Origin: Stenopsyche tienmushanensis
Lineage: Eukaryota > Arthropoda > Insecta > Trichoptera > Stenopsychidae
DNA: 64,000 nt
Direction: 5' to 3'
Assembly (NCBI GenBank): GCA_008973525.1
Contig: WACJ01000041.1
Location: forward strand, 1,302,001-1,366,000
Both the position numbers and the translations under genes were made by a program. This document shows positions 11,964-22,575 of this stretch, piece by piece. Below the pieces are notes generated by a model that was not told the DNA's origin, made no database searches, and saw only the letters and a program-made list of their open reading frames with translations. Position 1 is the first letter of the stretch. Each line of letters begins with the position of its first letter.

Positions 11964-13447
11964 ATTCTCATTATTGTTAATTAATGTCTCCCATTGTTTT
12001 GTCAACTTTCTAATCCTTTAGAATAAAAAAAAATGAGTTTCGATGCAAAGAACGTGTCTAGTGCTGTTTTCACCTCATCTGTTGTATTAATTTTTATTTG
12101 CATTTAAACAAGCACAGATGTTAACACAGCTGATTAAAAATAATATGACATAGAGTATTTTGTATAATAAAAATACGACGTTTCTTATATTATATATCAA
12201 CCTAATAGTTTACTTTTAACTTTTAATATTGATTTGAATAAATTTGCAAAAATATTTAATTAAAACGACGAAGCATTTTCAACGGTGGCTGTTAAAGTGT
12301 TATTAAGGTATTGAAATGAAATAATTATTTGTCACTCAAATAAAATTTGCACAGCGCTCGGACGATGTTGATTTATAGCGCCCTTTGAGCGCTACCCCGC
12401 GCTTCAAGGCGCCTTCGTAATGTGGGGGAGAGCAAAGGACGTTTCACGTAATTAGAATCACCCCCGAAGAAGGCTTTAAGTTTTTGTTAAATACACGATA
12501 TAATTTTTCAGGACTTTCATGTGCCGGGGGTCAAAGGGGTGTAGCGAAAAAGGCCACGGCCATTAGGGGGTTAAGCACTGTGTACCTTTCACCCCTTTGA
12601 GATGAATCATGCGAACCATTAGGGTATGTTTTATGTATGTCGGGCTCGACAGCGTATGTGGCAATAGGGGAGGGACGGGAAGAATTTTGCACGGTGGGTA
12701 GAACTCACAGGATCGGGGAGGGATGGGAGGACGGTGGCGACGCGGTCGGCAAGAGAATCAATTCATGGCCCGTGTAAAATTTATAACCTACGCGTGAGAT
12801 ACTATTGCGTTATCTTATTAGTTGCGCAGTTCTGGTGTGGAGAGTAGAAAAGTAGAAACAAATGGCGCAAAAGAAGACATAAAATAAACATCCTAAGTGG
12901 GAAGCACGATCGATCAAATTATAAGGAGCGAAATGGAGTACGCGTCGATGAACCCTCGAACGGTCCCAAACCATTTTATTGAGATGTTGTTTTATTATTA
13001 AGAATTATTTCAGGCAATGTGGCTACTGGTTCAAACTTAACTCGGGAAATTAATTTTATTCGACTCGGGATAATAGTGTGAGATAACGATCGCTTTATAT
13101 TTTATTCAATCAAGCGAGGGGATGTTGTTAAATCGAGAAAATTATATAATTATTGTAAAAATAATGGTATTCGTGTGGTCTTAAGCGTCCAATTTATTCT
13201 TTAAAAAATATTTTTATTCTTCGCCCTTTTGTTAAAAATTCTGCAAAACACAGAAGAGAACTTTTTGTTGTTTTTCAAGTTTAGCATAGTTTTTTTCGTT
13301 CTTCTGACACTTACTATTTAATGTAATCAGTTACATGTAAACTCACTTTTTAAGTTTATAAAATGAATAAAATATATCTTCCATAACACAGTCAAAGCTA
13401 TTTTTTTAATAAATAAAAAAAATGTATTTTTAAAATAAAAATTGATT
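11964..13447. other. Unassigned DNA with a GC-raised island (12,360-13,000)
   Basis: Most is AT-rich. From about 12,360 to 13,000 the GC content rises clearly, with G-rich runs, a TTTATAACC motif at about 12,780 and GCAGTTCTGGTG at 12,827, which loosely resembles an arthropod TATA/initiator arrangement. AATAAA occurs at about 12,882. No long frame is present. It could be an LTR, a host promoter or a 5' UTR; the sequence does not decide. Confidence 0.3.
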
Positions 13448-13752
13448 TGCAGCGTGGGCGATTTAACATCCCTACGCAATAGCGCTGCTAGTCTGAGCAG
13501 ATTAACAGCGACATCTTTCGTCACTCTTCAGGTGCAAAGTGTTACTTTAACAGCGCCATCTCTTGTGGTCCTACGGAGACATTGCACCTGCATACCGACC
13601 GATCGCTTCTTGCGCGTGTATCGTTACTGATTGGGTAGTGACGCGCAAGAGGTGGGAGTCGGGAAGAGTCGTCGGTTAGCCTTGGCTGTGGGAGGTCGTC
13701 CCTTCTGCAGCCAGATCTCTTTCTCTCTCGTGTGGAATAAATAGTTATTTAG
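13448..13752 (+). repeat. GC-rich LTR-like repeat, copy 2
   Basis: Opposite in orientation to copy 1 (965-1250) and homologous over its whole length. It starts TGCAGCGTGGGCG and ends GGAATAAATAGTTATTTAG. It shares the blocks TTAACAGCGACATCTTTC, GCGCCATCTCTTGTGG and ACCGACCGATCGCTTCTT. AATAAA lies about 15 bp before the end of homology, as poly(A) signals do in LTRs or retroposon tails. The flanks differ from those of copy 1, so this is a dispersed element. Confidence 0.6.
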
Positions 13753-14337
13753 AGAAAAAAAATCCAAAAAAATCTAAAGCAAGAGAAGAGATATTTTTTG
13801 AAGTTGCATGTGCTGATGTAACGTTGGAAAAAACCCTACAGAAATTACATATTATTAATATACAGATCTATAATTATAAATTGTTAAATAATTAGATCAA
13901 TGTGATCCTTAAACTTGCTCAAAGTTGTTGTTTAAAACATCTTTTTAAGGTCTGTTTAGGCCATTCAGAAGTAATTCAAAGTCAGGAAGAAATCCATCTT
14001 ATTTTGTTCCATTTTCTCTTTTCACAGCTTTAACTTTCCTTGAAATGTTCTTAATTGCCCTGTTAGTTTAATCACAGTGTGATTAGCCTATTAAGCAAAT
14101 TTATGACCCGATCAACCTCGTTTATAAAAATATAAAATTCTTTTGATAATCTCTTAAAAGTAAGAGTTTCTCCATTAAAAAATGAAACAGTTTTATTTGC
14201 GAATTAATTTATTTTAGTCTTGCATAGAAGTACTGATGTGTTCCAAGCATTGATGATACACCATCATTGTGGATACTGTGAAATTGATTCCAAGATTCTA
14301 AATTTATAAACAGTATGATTTAAAACTGGTGGAATAC
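13753..14337. other. AT-rich stretch, no gene seen
   Basis: Separates two copies of the LTR-like repeat. I looked for retroelement coding motifs between them and saw none, so the two copies are not obviously the two ends of one element. Confidence 0.5.
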
Positions 14338-14490
14338 GCCATTCGCCAGAGAGAGTGATTTGGCCGCGAGAAGGACGTACTTTCGCAGCCAAGGCCAACC
14401 GAAACCCGCCTCTTGCACGTCATCACCCAATCGGCAACGATGCACGCGCAAGAAGCGATCGGTCGGTAATTGCAGATGTTCCCGCAGAAC
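14338..14490 (-). repeat. GC-rich LTR-like repeat, partial copy 3
   Basis: The minus strand repeats the middle of copies 1 and 2: ACCGACCGATCGCTTCTTGC, a CGTGCATCGTTGCC block, and GGCCTTGGCTGCG followed by a diverged AGATCTCTTTC-like block. The first part, with the TTAACAGCG motifs, is missing. Divergence is greater than between copies 1 and 2. The 68-codon minus-strand frame over it is a by-product. Confidence 0.5.
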
Positions 14491-16399
14491 CAAATTAATA
14501 ATATATCTGCAGGAGAAATAGTACAAAAAATAAGTTTTGTGAAAATACCCTTATTCTGTCATATTGTAATTATGACATGCCCTCTGACTCCACAGAGGCC
14601 AATGCCCAAAGTTGTCGACTTTTATGTCGTCTGGTTGAATATATTATAATAAATTGGGAACAGCCCCCTTTTATTTTATACCCATAAATCACTCTCAACT
14701 GCGATCATACAGTGGGGCGAACTCTTTATAGTTTTTCATAAAACGATAATTAGTATTTCATCTATAAATTCATTTTAAAATCACGTTTAAATTGAAATAT
14801 GACAATACGTCTGCCAAACGCTTTATTTTACAATATAAAAATTGCTACCCTTAAATATAAAATTATTTTATTTTAAGCGCATTTGTATAGAAAATGATTT
14901 TTATTATTGCGTTTCTATATTTCGATGGAGTTGAAATCATGATCAGATAATAAAATAAATTGGATCGCCAGAGATTTTATCCCTGGAGAACACGACTTTA
15001 AGTACTTTTTTATGGTAGATCTCATATTACGAATGTATTTGGCGCTGCTGAAGAATTTTCTAAAGAGCGCGGAATAGGAAAAATGTAAAAGCACATATAT
15101 GCGTATATGCATACAGGTTTTTCTAGTAAATTTTAAATAATTTACTTTAACTGCCCGAATCATTTTTTAAGTGTTCCAATTATTTACATTGGATAAAATA
15201 ATTTTCCTGTTCTAAATTTACATCACTAATTCGTATCTTGAAGGTAAATATGTTTTTACTGGCTCTCTTCTCATTTCTCGTTGCTTATTACTTTAGAAAT
15301 ATTCTAGGAGCTCCTTTTTTGTTTTTGATTTTGATTTTCTCAGCTCTGATAAACAAAGCACTAATACATTTGGGTGTTATAATTGCAAAAAATAATATCG
15401 TTCCTTGTTTCTCAAATGGTATACGATCTTGTCTTTATAAATATTATATTGTTTTAAAATTTCTATTGATATTTGCATATATGTTTTCAAACGCATGCTA
15501 AAACGAAATGTATTAAATCTTGAATATATCATTTGTGTATATTTTTTCTACAAATTAGATATATACGCATTGGATTTATATTTACAGTTTGAGAATACAA
15601 ATTTTGTAGGCTGCTACCAAATTCCATTAATTTTGAATATTTTCAGCGATTTTATCATAATTATTTCAAGGAATGATCCTGAAAATATAGTAAAATGTAA
15701 TAAATAAAAATTAAGTTTTTAGCTGTTAAGTCAAAGTCAGACTACATGGGGTTGGCGATAACCATTTTCTGCCTCTTTTTAACGAGATGTAGTTATTAAT
15801 AACGAGACAGGACTTACGTGAATTAAGATACACCAAGCAGGGAGAAGGTAGATTTTTTTTTTTTTTTTCAATATATAAGTAACCACCAACAAAATAGGGT
15901 CTTTCTTAAGGTTAAAACCTGATGAAGCATTTCCAATTTCAAAGTTATGTGAATTATTTTATTTTCGTTAACAGTGTAATTTTCAAAACTGGGTTCTATA
16001 TAGAGAAACACCTGATATTAGCCCGAACGATTTTAAATAATAGGATTTCTATTGCTAAATTAAAAATTCTATTATTAAGAATTTTGAATTAATTAGGGGG
16101 GGGGGAGGGGGGTAAATGGGAGGTCAAAACTTGGAACGATTTACATGGAAGTGTGAATCGTTCGATGAATACGATATTTTTTCTCATCTGGAGTTAGGGG
16201 AGGGAAGCGTTTCACTTTTCGTGTCGGTTAACCGGGCCTATAGAAGTTTCAATCAAAAAAAGTTGTATGTCTTATATTACAAAGTTGAAATAATTATTAA
16301 ATAAATCATTAGTTTTCGTTTTCATTTCTTAAAATCTTATTGATACTGTACATGTAGTGTCTACTTTACAAAATAAATAAGGTGTTTCGTGAAAATTTT
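14491..16399. other. AT-rich stretch with hydrophobic frames and a G tract
   Basis: Two plus-strand frames (15238-15501, 87 codons; 15495-15707, 70 codons) translate to strings rich in F, L, I and Y. This is what T-rich DNA gives by chance, though a decayed membrane protein cannot be excluded. A G tract broken by one A lies at 16097-16113. No other features. Confidence 0.35.
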
Positions 16400-17950
16400 A
16401 GGATTTGAGAAGTGTTCTGTCACAGGAAAGGTTTGAGAAGCCCTAGCCAAAAGGATAATACTCATAAAAAGGAAATCATTGTTCAATTACAAATGGAAGA
16501 TTTGAGCAGCATTTCTTTGGGGGCGCTCAAAATTGGCCTTCAAAAGCGTTTTTTCTTTTGAATCCGAAGATAAGCGCTTCTCGGAAAAGAATTAAATAAC
16601 AAAGAAGAGTATGAGAAGCATTTTGTCATCTGGTTTACACGCAATAATACACTCGAAAGCGTTCAAAGTAAGCGAGTCAAGTCGAAAGGTCATTCCGCGA
16701 GGCGTACGTAATTCGAGTACGTATCCGCCCTTAACAGCAAACAAAAGCCACTCACATGAACACCTTTACCGACATACTCCTAATTACAAAACCGACCGGT
16801 TTCAAGTTCGAATCCCAAAGTATGCTTAATTACTTTACGACCTCGACGAATTGTCCGGACCAACTTGGAATTAGGCCATAAAGATCTCCGTCCCCCGCCG
16901 ACTAATACACTTATGCAAATTTCTCTAGCGTAAAGATTTCTAAATACCGGAAATTCCGACGATTTTTAACCATCCGACCGACGAGGAAACTTTGGATAAT
17001 GTTCAATATTTTAAATTGTGCGAGCTCGTCGGTTAAAACTTTATTTCTCTTTGCTACGAGTCGCGGTTACAACATTTTCGCATTAATAATATTACTTCCA
17101 TAACAGAAACTCGGCGGATGCGAAATGTTCCATGGAACACGTGAAATTGAGCGAGAGCCTCGATTGAGTTAAAAAAACTTCATTTTTCACTCAAACAATC
17201 AATCTTTAAATGAAACAGGCATATGTGAAATCGAATTATATCGACAGGGAAAAATTCATTCATACTCTTAACCTTTTCGTGAGTACTTACGGAAATATCC
17301 GTTTTGACCTTCACTATTCAGAAAGAGCACTCTTGTGCATTGAAGCTCCGAGGCGGACAGAGACAAAGAGAACTTAGCGCAGTTCAGGAGACTGAGACGG
17401 ATAGCTTCTTCATATGCATCGCATGATTGTATAGATCGTTAAGCCCAAATTTATCCACTTATAATGATTTCGATTTCAAGTGTGTTATTTGTTTACGCAA
17501 AGAAACGACCGAATATTGTGTGTTATCGAGAGTGTTTGTTTATTTGACTGCTTGCTGTTCTTCGCTGCGTGTTGAATGAGTCTTTGTCCAATTATCATTT
17601 CCTTCTAAAGGAGGAGCACTTGAATCGATTTTTTGTGCATTGTTTATGTAAAGAAATGACGAGTGTTCATGACAAGTGGCTCTGCCTCGAATTGAAGATT
17701 GTCTTACGCTAATTAGGAGCTGACAGAAAGTAATCGGTGTAAAGCGATTATGACATCAACGACTTCATCGATTTTAAATTTGCTCACTAACGAAAAGGTT
17801 AATCAATGTCCCCAACTAAATTTTAAGCAATCGATAATTTTTTCGATTCCCATAGAAGATGTATAAGAAATAATTATTGATTTTAATTACGATTGCCAAT
17901 CATTCATTCATAAGTATGCTAAATTTATGAGTCGTCTTAGTATTTATTTT
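16400..17950. other. GC-raised region without transposon signatures
   Basis: About 1.4 kb (16,440-17,800) has clearly higher GC than its surroundings and shows no transposase, RT or terminal-repeat motif. On the minus strand an open frame without ATG (about 17291-17438) ends at a consensus splice donor: the exon would end TTTCC at 17291 and GTAAGT follows. The product is unrecognised. Possible host regulatory or 5' exon DNA. Confidence 0.3.
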
Positions 17951-17989
17951 TTCAGATCAAGGAAATCAGATACATCGAGACAATCGATC

Positions 17990-18450
17990 GGAAATATTTA
18001 TATTTTTGATCATAGACAAATAAATTCAGTGATGTCAGATCTTTAGACCGTGCAAACCACGGAATAGGGCACGTTTCCAGAAAAAGAAATCCAGTGGTGT
18101 CAGATCTGGAGACTGTGTAGGCCACGAAATAGGGCACGCCTCCAGGCAAAGAAATTCAGTGGTGTCAGGTCTGGAAACCGTGCGAGTCATAGAATAGAGC
18201 CGTCAAAAGTATTAATTTACGCAGAGACAGAGACACCCACACACAAACAGAGACGGAGATATCCACAAAATTTCCGGTTAATTTTTTGGTAATATTACGA
18301 CCACAGTTATCTGTGACTTGGTGTCAGTAATCTAATGGTGTCAGGTCTGGAGACCATGCGAGCTACGGAATAGGGCACGTTCTTTGACAAAGAAATCCAT
18401 TGGTGTCAGGTCTGGAGACCATGTGAGCCACAGGATAGGGTCGCAAAAAA
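17990..18450. repeat. 65-bp tandem repeat clusters
   Basis: The motif TGGTGTCAG and its variants recur at 65-bp spacing: CAGTG at 18027, 18092 and 18157, then TGGTGTCAGG at 18336 and 18401. About 130 bp of unrelated sequence separates the two clusters. Each unit also contains CACGGAATAGGGCACG. Read on the minus strand, the unit encodes SPDLTPLDFF-like words, a signature near the last catalytic aspartate of some Tc1/mariner-related transposases. As 65 is not a multiple of three, the frame shifts every unit, so this is a DNA minisatellite and not a protein repeat. Confidence 0.75.
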
Positions 18451-18500
18451 ATCCTAATTGAAGGAATAAGCATTGCCTTTGTAAAAATAAAAAAAATGTG

Positions 18501-18965
18501 ACAACTATAAAAGCATACCTAAATTGTAACATATATTTATGGAAGCCAAGTCAAAGCCCAAAATGCAGGGCGTTTTGATTAAAACAATATTATAATAAAA
18601 ATAATTGTATGTTTCCATGATAAGAATTGTTATAAAAATACGAACCCAAATCTGCAAAATAAATTTACATCAATTATAATTGATCACACAATCGAAGATT
18701 TGGCTCAAGTACAGATTTTTATGTAGCCACGAGCTAAATTTAAAAAAAGCCAGCGAGCCTCGGAATATGGCACGTCCTCAGATAAAGAAATCCAGTGGTG
18801 TCAGGTCTGAAGACTATTCGAGCCACGGAATAGGACAAGTCCCCAGACAAGGAAGTCCAGTGGTGTCAGATCTGGAGACCGTACGAGCCACGGAAAATGA
18901 TTAATTTTTGCAAAAATTAAAGAGGAAATGCTACTTCAGACAACTACAGTTGAAATAAGAAAAAG
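18501..18965 (-). repeat. Repeat element with 65-bp units, right copy
   Basis: Inverted relative to 8840-9483, with long shared blocks such as CCCAAAATGCAGGGCGTTTT, ATCAATTATAATTGAT and TAGCCACGAGCTAAAT. It holds two 65-bp units (TGGTGTCAG at 18796 and 18861). The outer border ends near GAAATAAGAAAA, as in the left copy. The units next to it at 17990-18450 suggest a second partial copy or expansion of the array. It carries no intact coding sequence. Confidence 0.6.
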
Positions 18966-19019
18966 GCGCCGTGTGTGCATACGAAGCTGTCATTTAGGGA
19001 ATAGAGGGCCTATGTGTGA

Positions 19020-19360
19020 AATGTAACAAAAGATCTTACAAACTCTGAATATATCTCTATAAAATGCGCGAGATTAGCGCAATTGAAGCGAAACTTCCCA
19101 GCTCCTAGAAAAAGTTTAATATATGCATTGTTTTTTTTTACGATGATTAAACGATGAAGTTGTGTTTGTGTAATATATAATAAAATAGACAAGCTAGTGG
19201 TCTAGTGATTGTTTTATGTATACAAACATCTAAAAAGTATAGGTGACGCGACGCATAGTATTTATATGATGTATGCGATGCTTCTTTTTCCGACCAAGTG
19301 CCGTTTGGAGTTTCATTTTTCGTTCAAGCCAATTTGCTCCATAGAAATTTCATTTATTCT
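19020..19360. repeat. Dispersed repeat, copy 2
   Basis: Shares the ordered blocks listed for 530-1400 but lacks the GC-rich LTR-like insert. If the match is real, the LTR-like sequence entered copy 1 after the two copies separated. The 60- and 68-codon frames here are not supported as genes. The right end merges into the tail of the adjacent retrotransposon. Confidence 0.4.
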
Positions 19361-19785
19361 TTTTATGAGCTTTATTTTTAAGTTTATATCAAGTAATTTA
19401 TTTTTATTTATTTAGAAATTTATTCACAGCTTACGCCATATTACATAAAAACAAGTGAAATGAAATACAATGTAAAAAAAAAAAAAATAATGTAAAAATA
19501 AAAAGATAAATATAAAATAAAATAAAGATAAAAAAAAAAAAAAAAATAAAATACATATAAATATAATAAAAATAATAAAAAATATAAAATAAAATAAATA
19601 TAAATGAAATTAATCATAAAAAATAAAAATTAATAACGATAAATAAAAGAATAATCAAATTTTTAGAAAAACAAAATAAAAATATGCATAAATATATATA
19701 TATATATATATAATAATAAAAAAAAATAAAACATTAGCAATTAAAAAATTAAAGAATAATAATAATAGAAGAATTAAGAAGATAT

Positions 19786-22575
19786 TTAGGGGGGCCTAAA
19801 TATTAACCCTATCCACCTCTTAAATAGGATAGAGGCGAGGTCGATCGATGCTGATCTCACTAAGGCGTTTCCTGAAGAGAAGACGCGGCACTTCATAGAC
19901 ACTGCAGCTCTACGAAGGAGCGCCTCGAGTTGGGGAATGCGCCCGTAGAGGAACATTCCCGATGCACTACAACTCCTGGGCAGCCCGAATAGTGCTCTAT
20001 AACAATTGTTATATTGCACCCGTAGCTGTCGCATGCTGCTCTGCCGGAACTGTGTCCAAAGTTCTCCCGTGTACATGGACGTGCAATACGTTAGGAAAAG
20101 CTGACGCTTGACTGCATCGCTGCATTTAAAGAAGCGTCGCGCCAACATGTTTCCCCGCATGCACATGGCTCTTCTTTGCCTGTCTATATCGGCATCATCG
20201 CTGAGATTGCCGTTGAAGATATGCCCGAGATATTTAACCTCCCGAACTACGTTGAGTTCTTTTCCCTCGATGGATACAGGAGGGACGTGATCCGGGGCCT
20301 TCCCGTCTCGGAACACCATCACCACTGACTTCGATATATTGAATGTCAATTTGTGTGTGATGGTGTAGTCCACGCAGACGTCCAATAGCGTTCTCAGTGC
20401 CTTGATTGAGGGCGCCAACAGCACCATGTCATCAGCATAAAAGATATGGTTGATGCTCCTTCCACCCACCTGGCAGCCCACTGCGGTCTCTCTGAGTGCC
20501 GCGGAGAGCTCGTCCATGTACAGGTTGAAAAGGTCTGGCGACATAGAGCCACCCTGTCTGACTCCGCACCCAGTGCTGAAAGAACTCGACAGAAGACCAT
20601 CCCAGCGAACCGAATAGCGCTGCCCTCGATACCAACTGGCCAACAGATCGACCAGAGTAGAAGGGGCTCCTCTCTTCAAAAGTTTATCCCAAAGTAGACT
20701 TCGATCGACGCGATCAAATGCCTTGCTAAGGTCGAGAAAGCAAGCATAGACAACAGTCCTTCTGCTGGTGTAATACCTGATGACTTGCTTGAGCGTGTAG
20801 ATGGCCAAACTGGTAGAAGTGTTTGATTTAAAACCAAACTGTGCATCGTCGGTGTAAAGGTAGGCTTTTAGCTTCCCGTGCACAATTTTTTCCAGCAGTT
20901 TGGCCAAGATGGTGGCGATTGCAATGGGTCTGTAGTTATCAGTCAGTGTCGCAGCGAGTTTAGCCGATTTGACAATCGGAACAACTACAGACATACTCAG
21001 GTCGGCAGGCACGTAGTTATGCACGAGCATTCCGTTGAATAACGTTTTCAGGGCAAGCAATAAGGAAGGTCCGCCGAGCGCAATGTGCTCGGCACAGAGT
21101 CCATCATGACCACAAGACTTTTTACCAGAGAGCGTTTTGAGTGCGTCCTTGATCTCGCTCAAAGTAATAACACAAGCAGCGTTATGTGTCGACAGAGCTG
21201 AAGACCGGGCAGAAGAAGAAGCGATCGTAGCGGAAAACATCGACATAGAGAAATGTTGCCTAAAATTTTCAGCAGCGTCGATCCCGGTGAAACCGTCGAC
21301 GTGAGCCGGAGGGCCGGCCTTGGAACCGAGCGCAATTCCAGCCAGACGCCAAAAGCCTCCAAAGTCACCTTTTTTATAGGCCAGAGCTATGCGATCCATC
21401 TTTTTTTGTTCATTAGCGTATCGGCAGTTCTTCAGCGCGAGTTTAAAAATTTTTCGCGTTCTGATTCTGCGATCGGCAAGCGCTCCCTCAGCAGGGCGGC
21501 CAGCAGCTAACCAATCCTTGAAGGCTTCCCTCGCGTCGCAGTACACATCCGAGACATTTTCTTTCCAACCAGCGATGGCATTAAATTTCTTCGCGGATTT
21601 ATGTTGTTTACAACGACTAAATGCCTTAATGGCTCCAGAACGCATAATCATCACAATATTAGCGTAATGACTATCAATTAGAGCACGATGCTCATTAACA
21701 GTGCAATTAGTCGTGCAAAACTGTTGGTTCATGTACTTGTATAAAGGTCCAATAAGATTGGAGACGAACCTTTCATATATGAATATGTCGTACGGCGAGG
21801 TCGGCCTCCAACTAGCGGGATCACTGGGACGATTCCCATGTGAGGGGTCGTCAAGGTGGAGTTGTAAGTTACCCAGCGTAACTATCATGGGACGGTGATC
21901 TGACCAGACTGTGTCTTCGCGAACGATCAAGCTCAGAACGGATGACTCGATGCTCTGGGAGACGATGCAATGGTCGAGCCATCTCAGCGAGCCGTGAGAG
22001 TCACTGACATACGTGAAAGTCTCTTCGGGCAGTTTCTCCCTGTCGAGGATCGTCATATGGCTTTCGCTACACATTGAGGTGAGCTCAGACCAAAATCGAG
22101 TGCCGGGGTGGGCGTTGAAGTCACCCATGAAGATAAATTCGCAGGGAGTGTTTTCTTCAATAACCGCGTTAACCAAGCCAAAGCACGAACAGAATTCCTC
22201 GAGATTCTCAGCGGAATCGGTGGGCATATATACTGAGAACAGTAATAGGTCGGTATTCGGCCGTTTGATTTTGATACCTTGTACTCTCGGGCTTTGGATG
22301 TCCACAGCTATCACTTTGATGGTTTTTCGGTACAGGATAGCTACACCACCGAAAGGTCTACCGACCAGCGGGCCCGCACTGCTGTCCACTGAGGAAGTTC
22401 CCACACCGTCAAATTCCAAATGAATACTTTTAAGAAAATTTAATTCAGATTCGAGCAGCCAAGTTTCCTGCAGCAGGACGATGTCGACCTCATCGCATAG
22501 GTCTGCGATATAGTGTTCGACTCTACGGAGGGATCTGCAATTGAAGCTGACAATTTTTAGTTTATTTAGCTCCAT
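19786..22575 (-). CDS. Endonuclease/reverse transcriptase (non-LTR ORF2)
   Basis: A 929-residue protein that would nick the target and reverse-transcribe the element RNA at the nick (target-primed reverse transcription). The N-terminal half is an APE-type endonuclease: SFNCRSL with N12, LLQETWL with E37, GDFNAHPG at 151-158, LDHCIV at 200-205 and WSDHRP at 224-229. The RT follows: NYRPIAI at 547-553, FLDLSKAFDRV with catalytic D615, GVRQGG at 671-676, FYADDM with D715/D716, then KYLG at 781-784. All expected catalytic residues are present and no stop interrupts. No RNase H domain or C-terminal zinc knuckle is evident. The start codon overlaps the ORF1 end by 14 nt, which supports this start. 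Clade (CR1/L2/Daphne-like) is from motif memory. Confidence 0.95.
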   Translation of the reverse strand: MELNKLKIVSFNCRSLRRVEHYIADLCDEVDIVLLQETWLLESELNFLKSIHLEFDGVGTSSVDSSAGPLVGRPFGGVAILYRKTIKVIAVDIQSPRVQGIKIKRPNTDLLLFSVYMPTDSAENLEEFCSCFGLVNAVIEENTPCEFIFMGDFNAHPGTRFWSELTSMCSESHMTILDREKLPEETFTYVSDSHGSLRWLDHCIVSQSIESSVLSLIVREDTVWSDHRPMIVTLGNLQLHLDDPSHGNRPSDPASWRPTSPYDIFIYERFVSNLIGPLYKYMNQQFCTTNCTVNEHRALIDSHYANIVMIMRSGAIKAFSRCKQHKSAKKFNAIAGWKENVSDVYCDAREAFKDWLAAGRPAEGALADRRIRTRKIFKLALKNCRYANEQKKMDRIALAYKKGDFGGFWRLAGIALGSKAGPPAHVDGFTGIDAAENFRQHFSMSMFSATIASSSARSSALSTHNAACVITLSEIKDALKTLSGKKSCGHDGLCAEHIALGGPSLLLALKTLFNGMLVHNYVPADLSMSVVVPIVKSAKLAATLTDNYRPIAIATILAKLLEKIVHGKLKAYLYTDDAQFGFKSNTSTSLAIYTLKQVIRYYTSRRTVVYACFLDLSKAFDRVDRSLLWDKLLKRGAPSTLVDLLASWYRGQRYSVRWDGLLSSSFSTGCGVRQGGSMSPDLFNLYMDELSAALRETAVGCQVGGRSINHIFYADDMVLLAPSIKALRTLLDVCVDYTITHKLTFNISKSVVMVFRDGKAPDHVPPVSIEGKELNVVREVKYLGHIFNGNLSDDADIDRQRRAMCMRGNMLARRFFKCSDAVKRQLFLTYCTSMYTGELWTQFRQSSMRQLRVQYNNCYRALFGLPRSCSASGMFLYGRIPQLEALLRRAAVSMKCRVFSSGNALVRSASIDLASILFKRWIGLIFRPP

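Noticed and set aside
13448..14490. LTR retrotransposon bounded by two LTR-like copies
   Set aside because: The two copies are in opposite orientation and the 585 bp between them has no gag or pol motif.
15238..15707. Membrane receptor gene from two hydrophobic frames
   Set aside because: T-rich DNA gives F/L/I-rich frames by chance; no conserved receptor motif or splice signals seen.
16794..16822. Second tRNA or SINE head (GTTCGAATCCC motif)
   Set aside because: Only a B-box-like sequence; no A box, stem pairing, tail or target duplication.
17990..18905. CRISPR-like array because of regular 65-bp spacing
   Set aside because: The units are contiguous repeats without unique spacers, and the DNA is eukaryotic. 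It is a minisatellite.
8840..18965. A single giant 10-kb transposon with inverted ends
   Set aside because: The inverted copies are whole repeat elements with their own arrays, and unrelated transposons lie between. Two separate insertions are simpler.
22013..22423. 136-codon plus-strand gene
   Set aside because: Shadow frame opposite the endonuclease domain of the minus-strand retrotransposon ORF2, which has all catalytic motifs.
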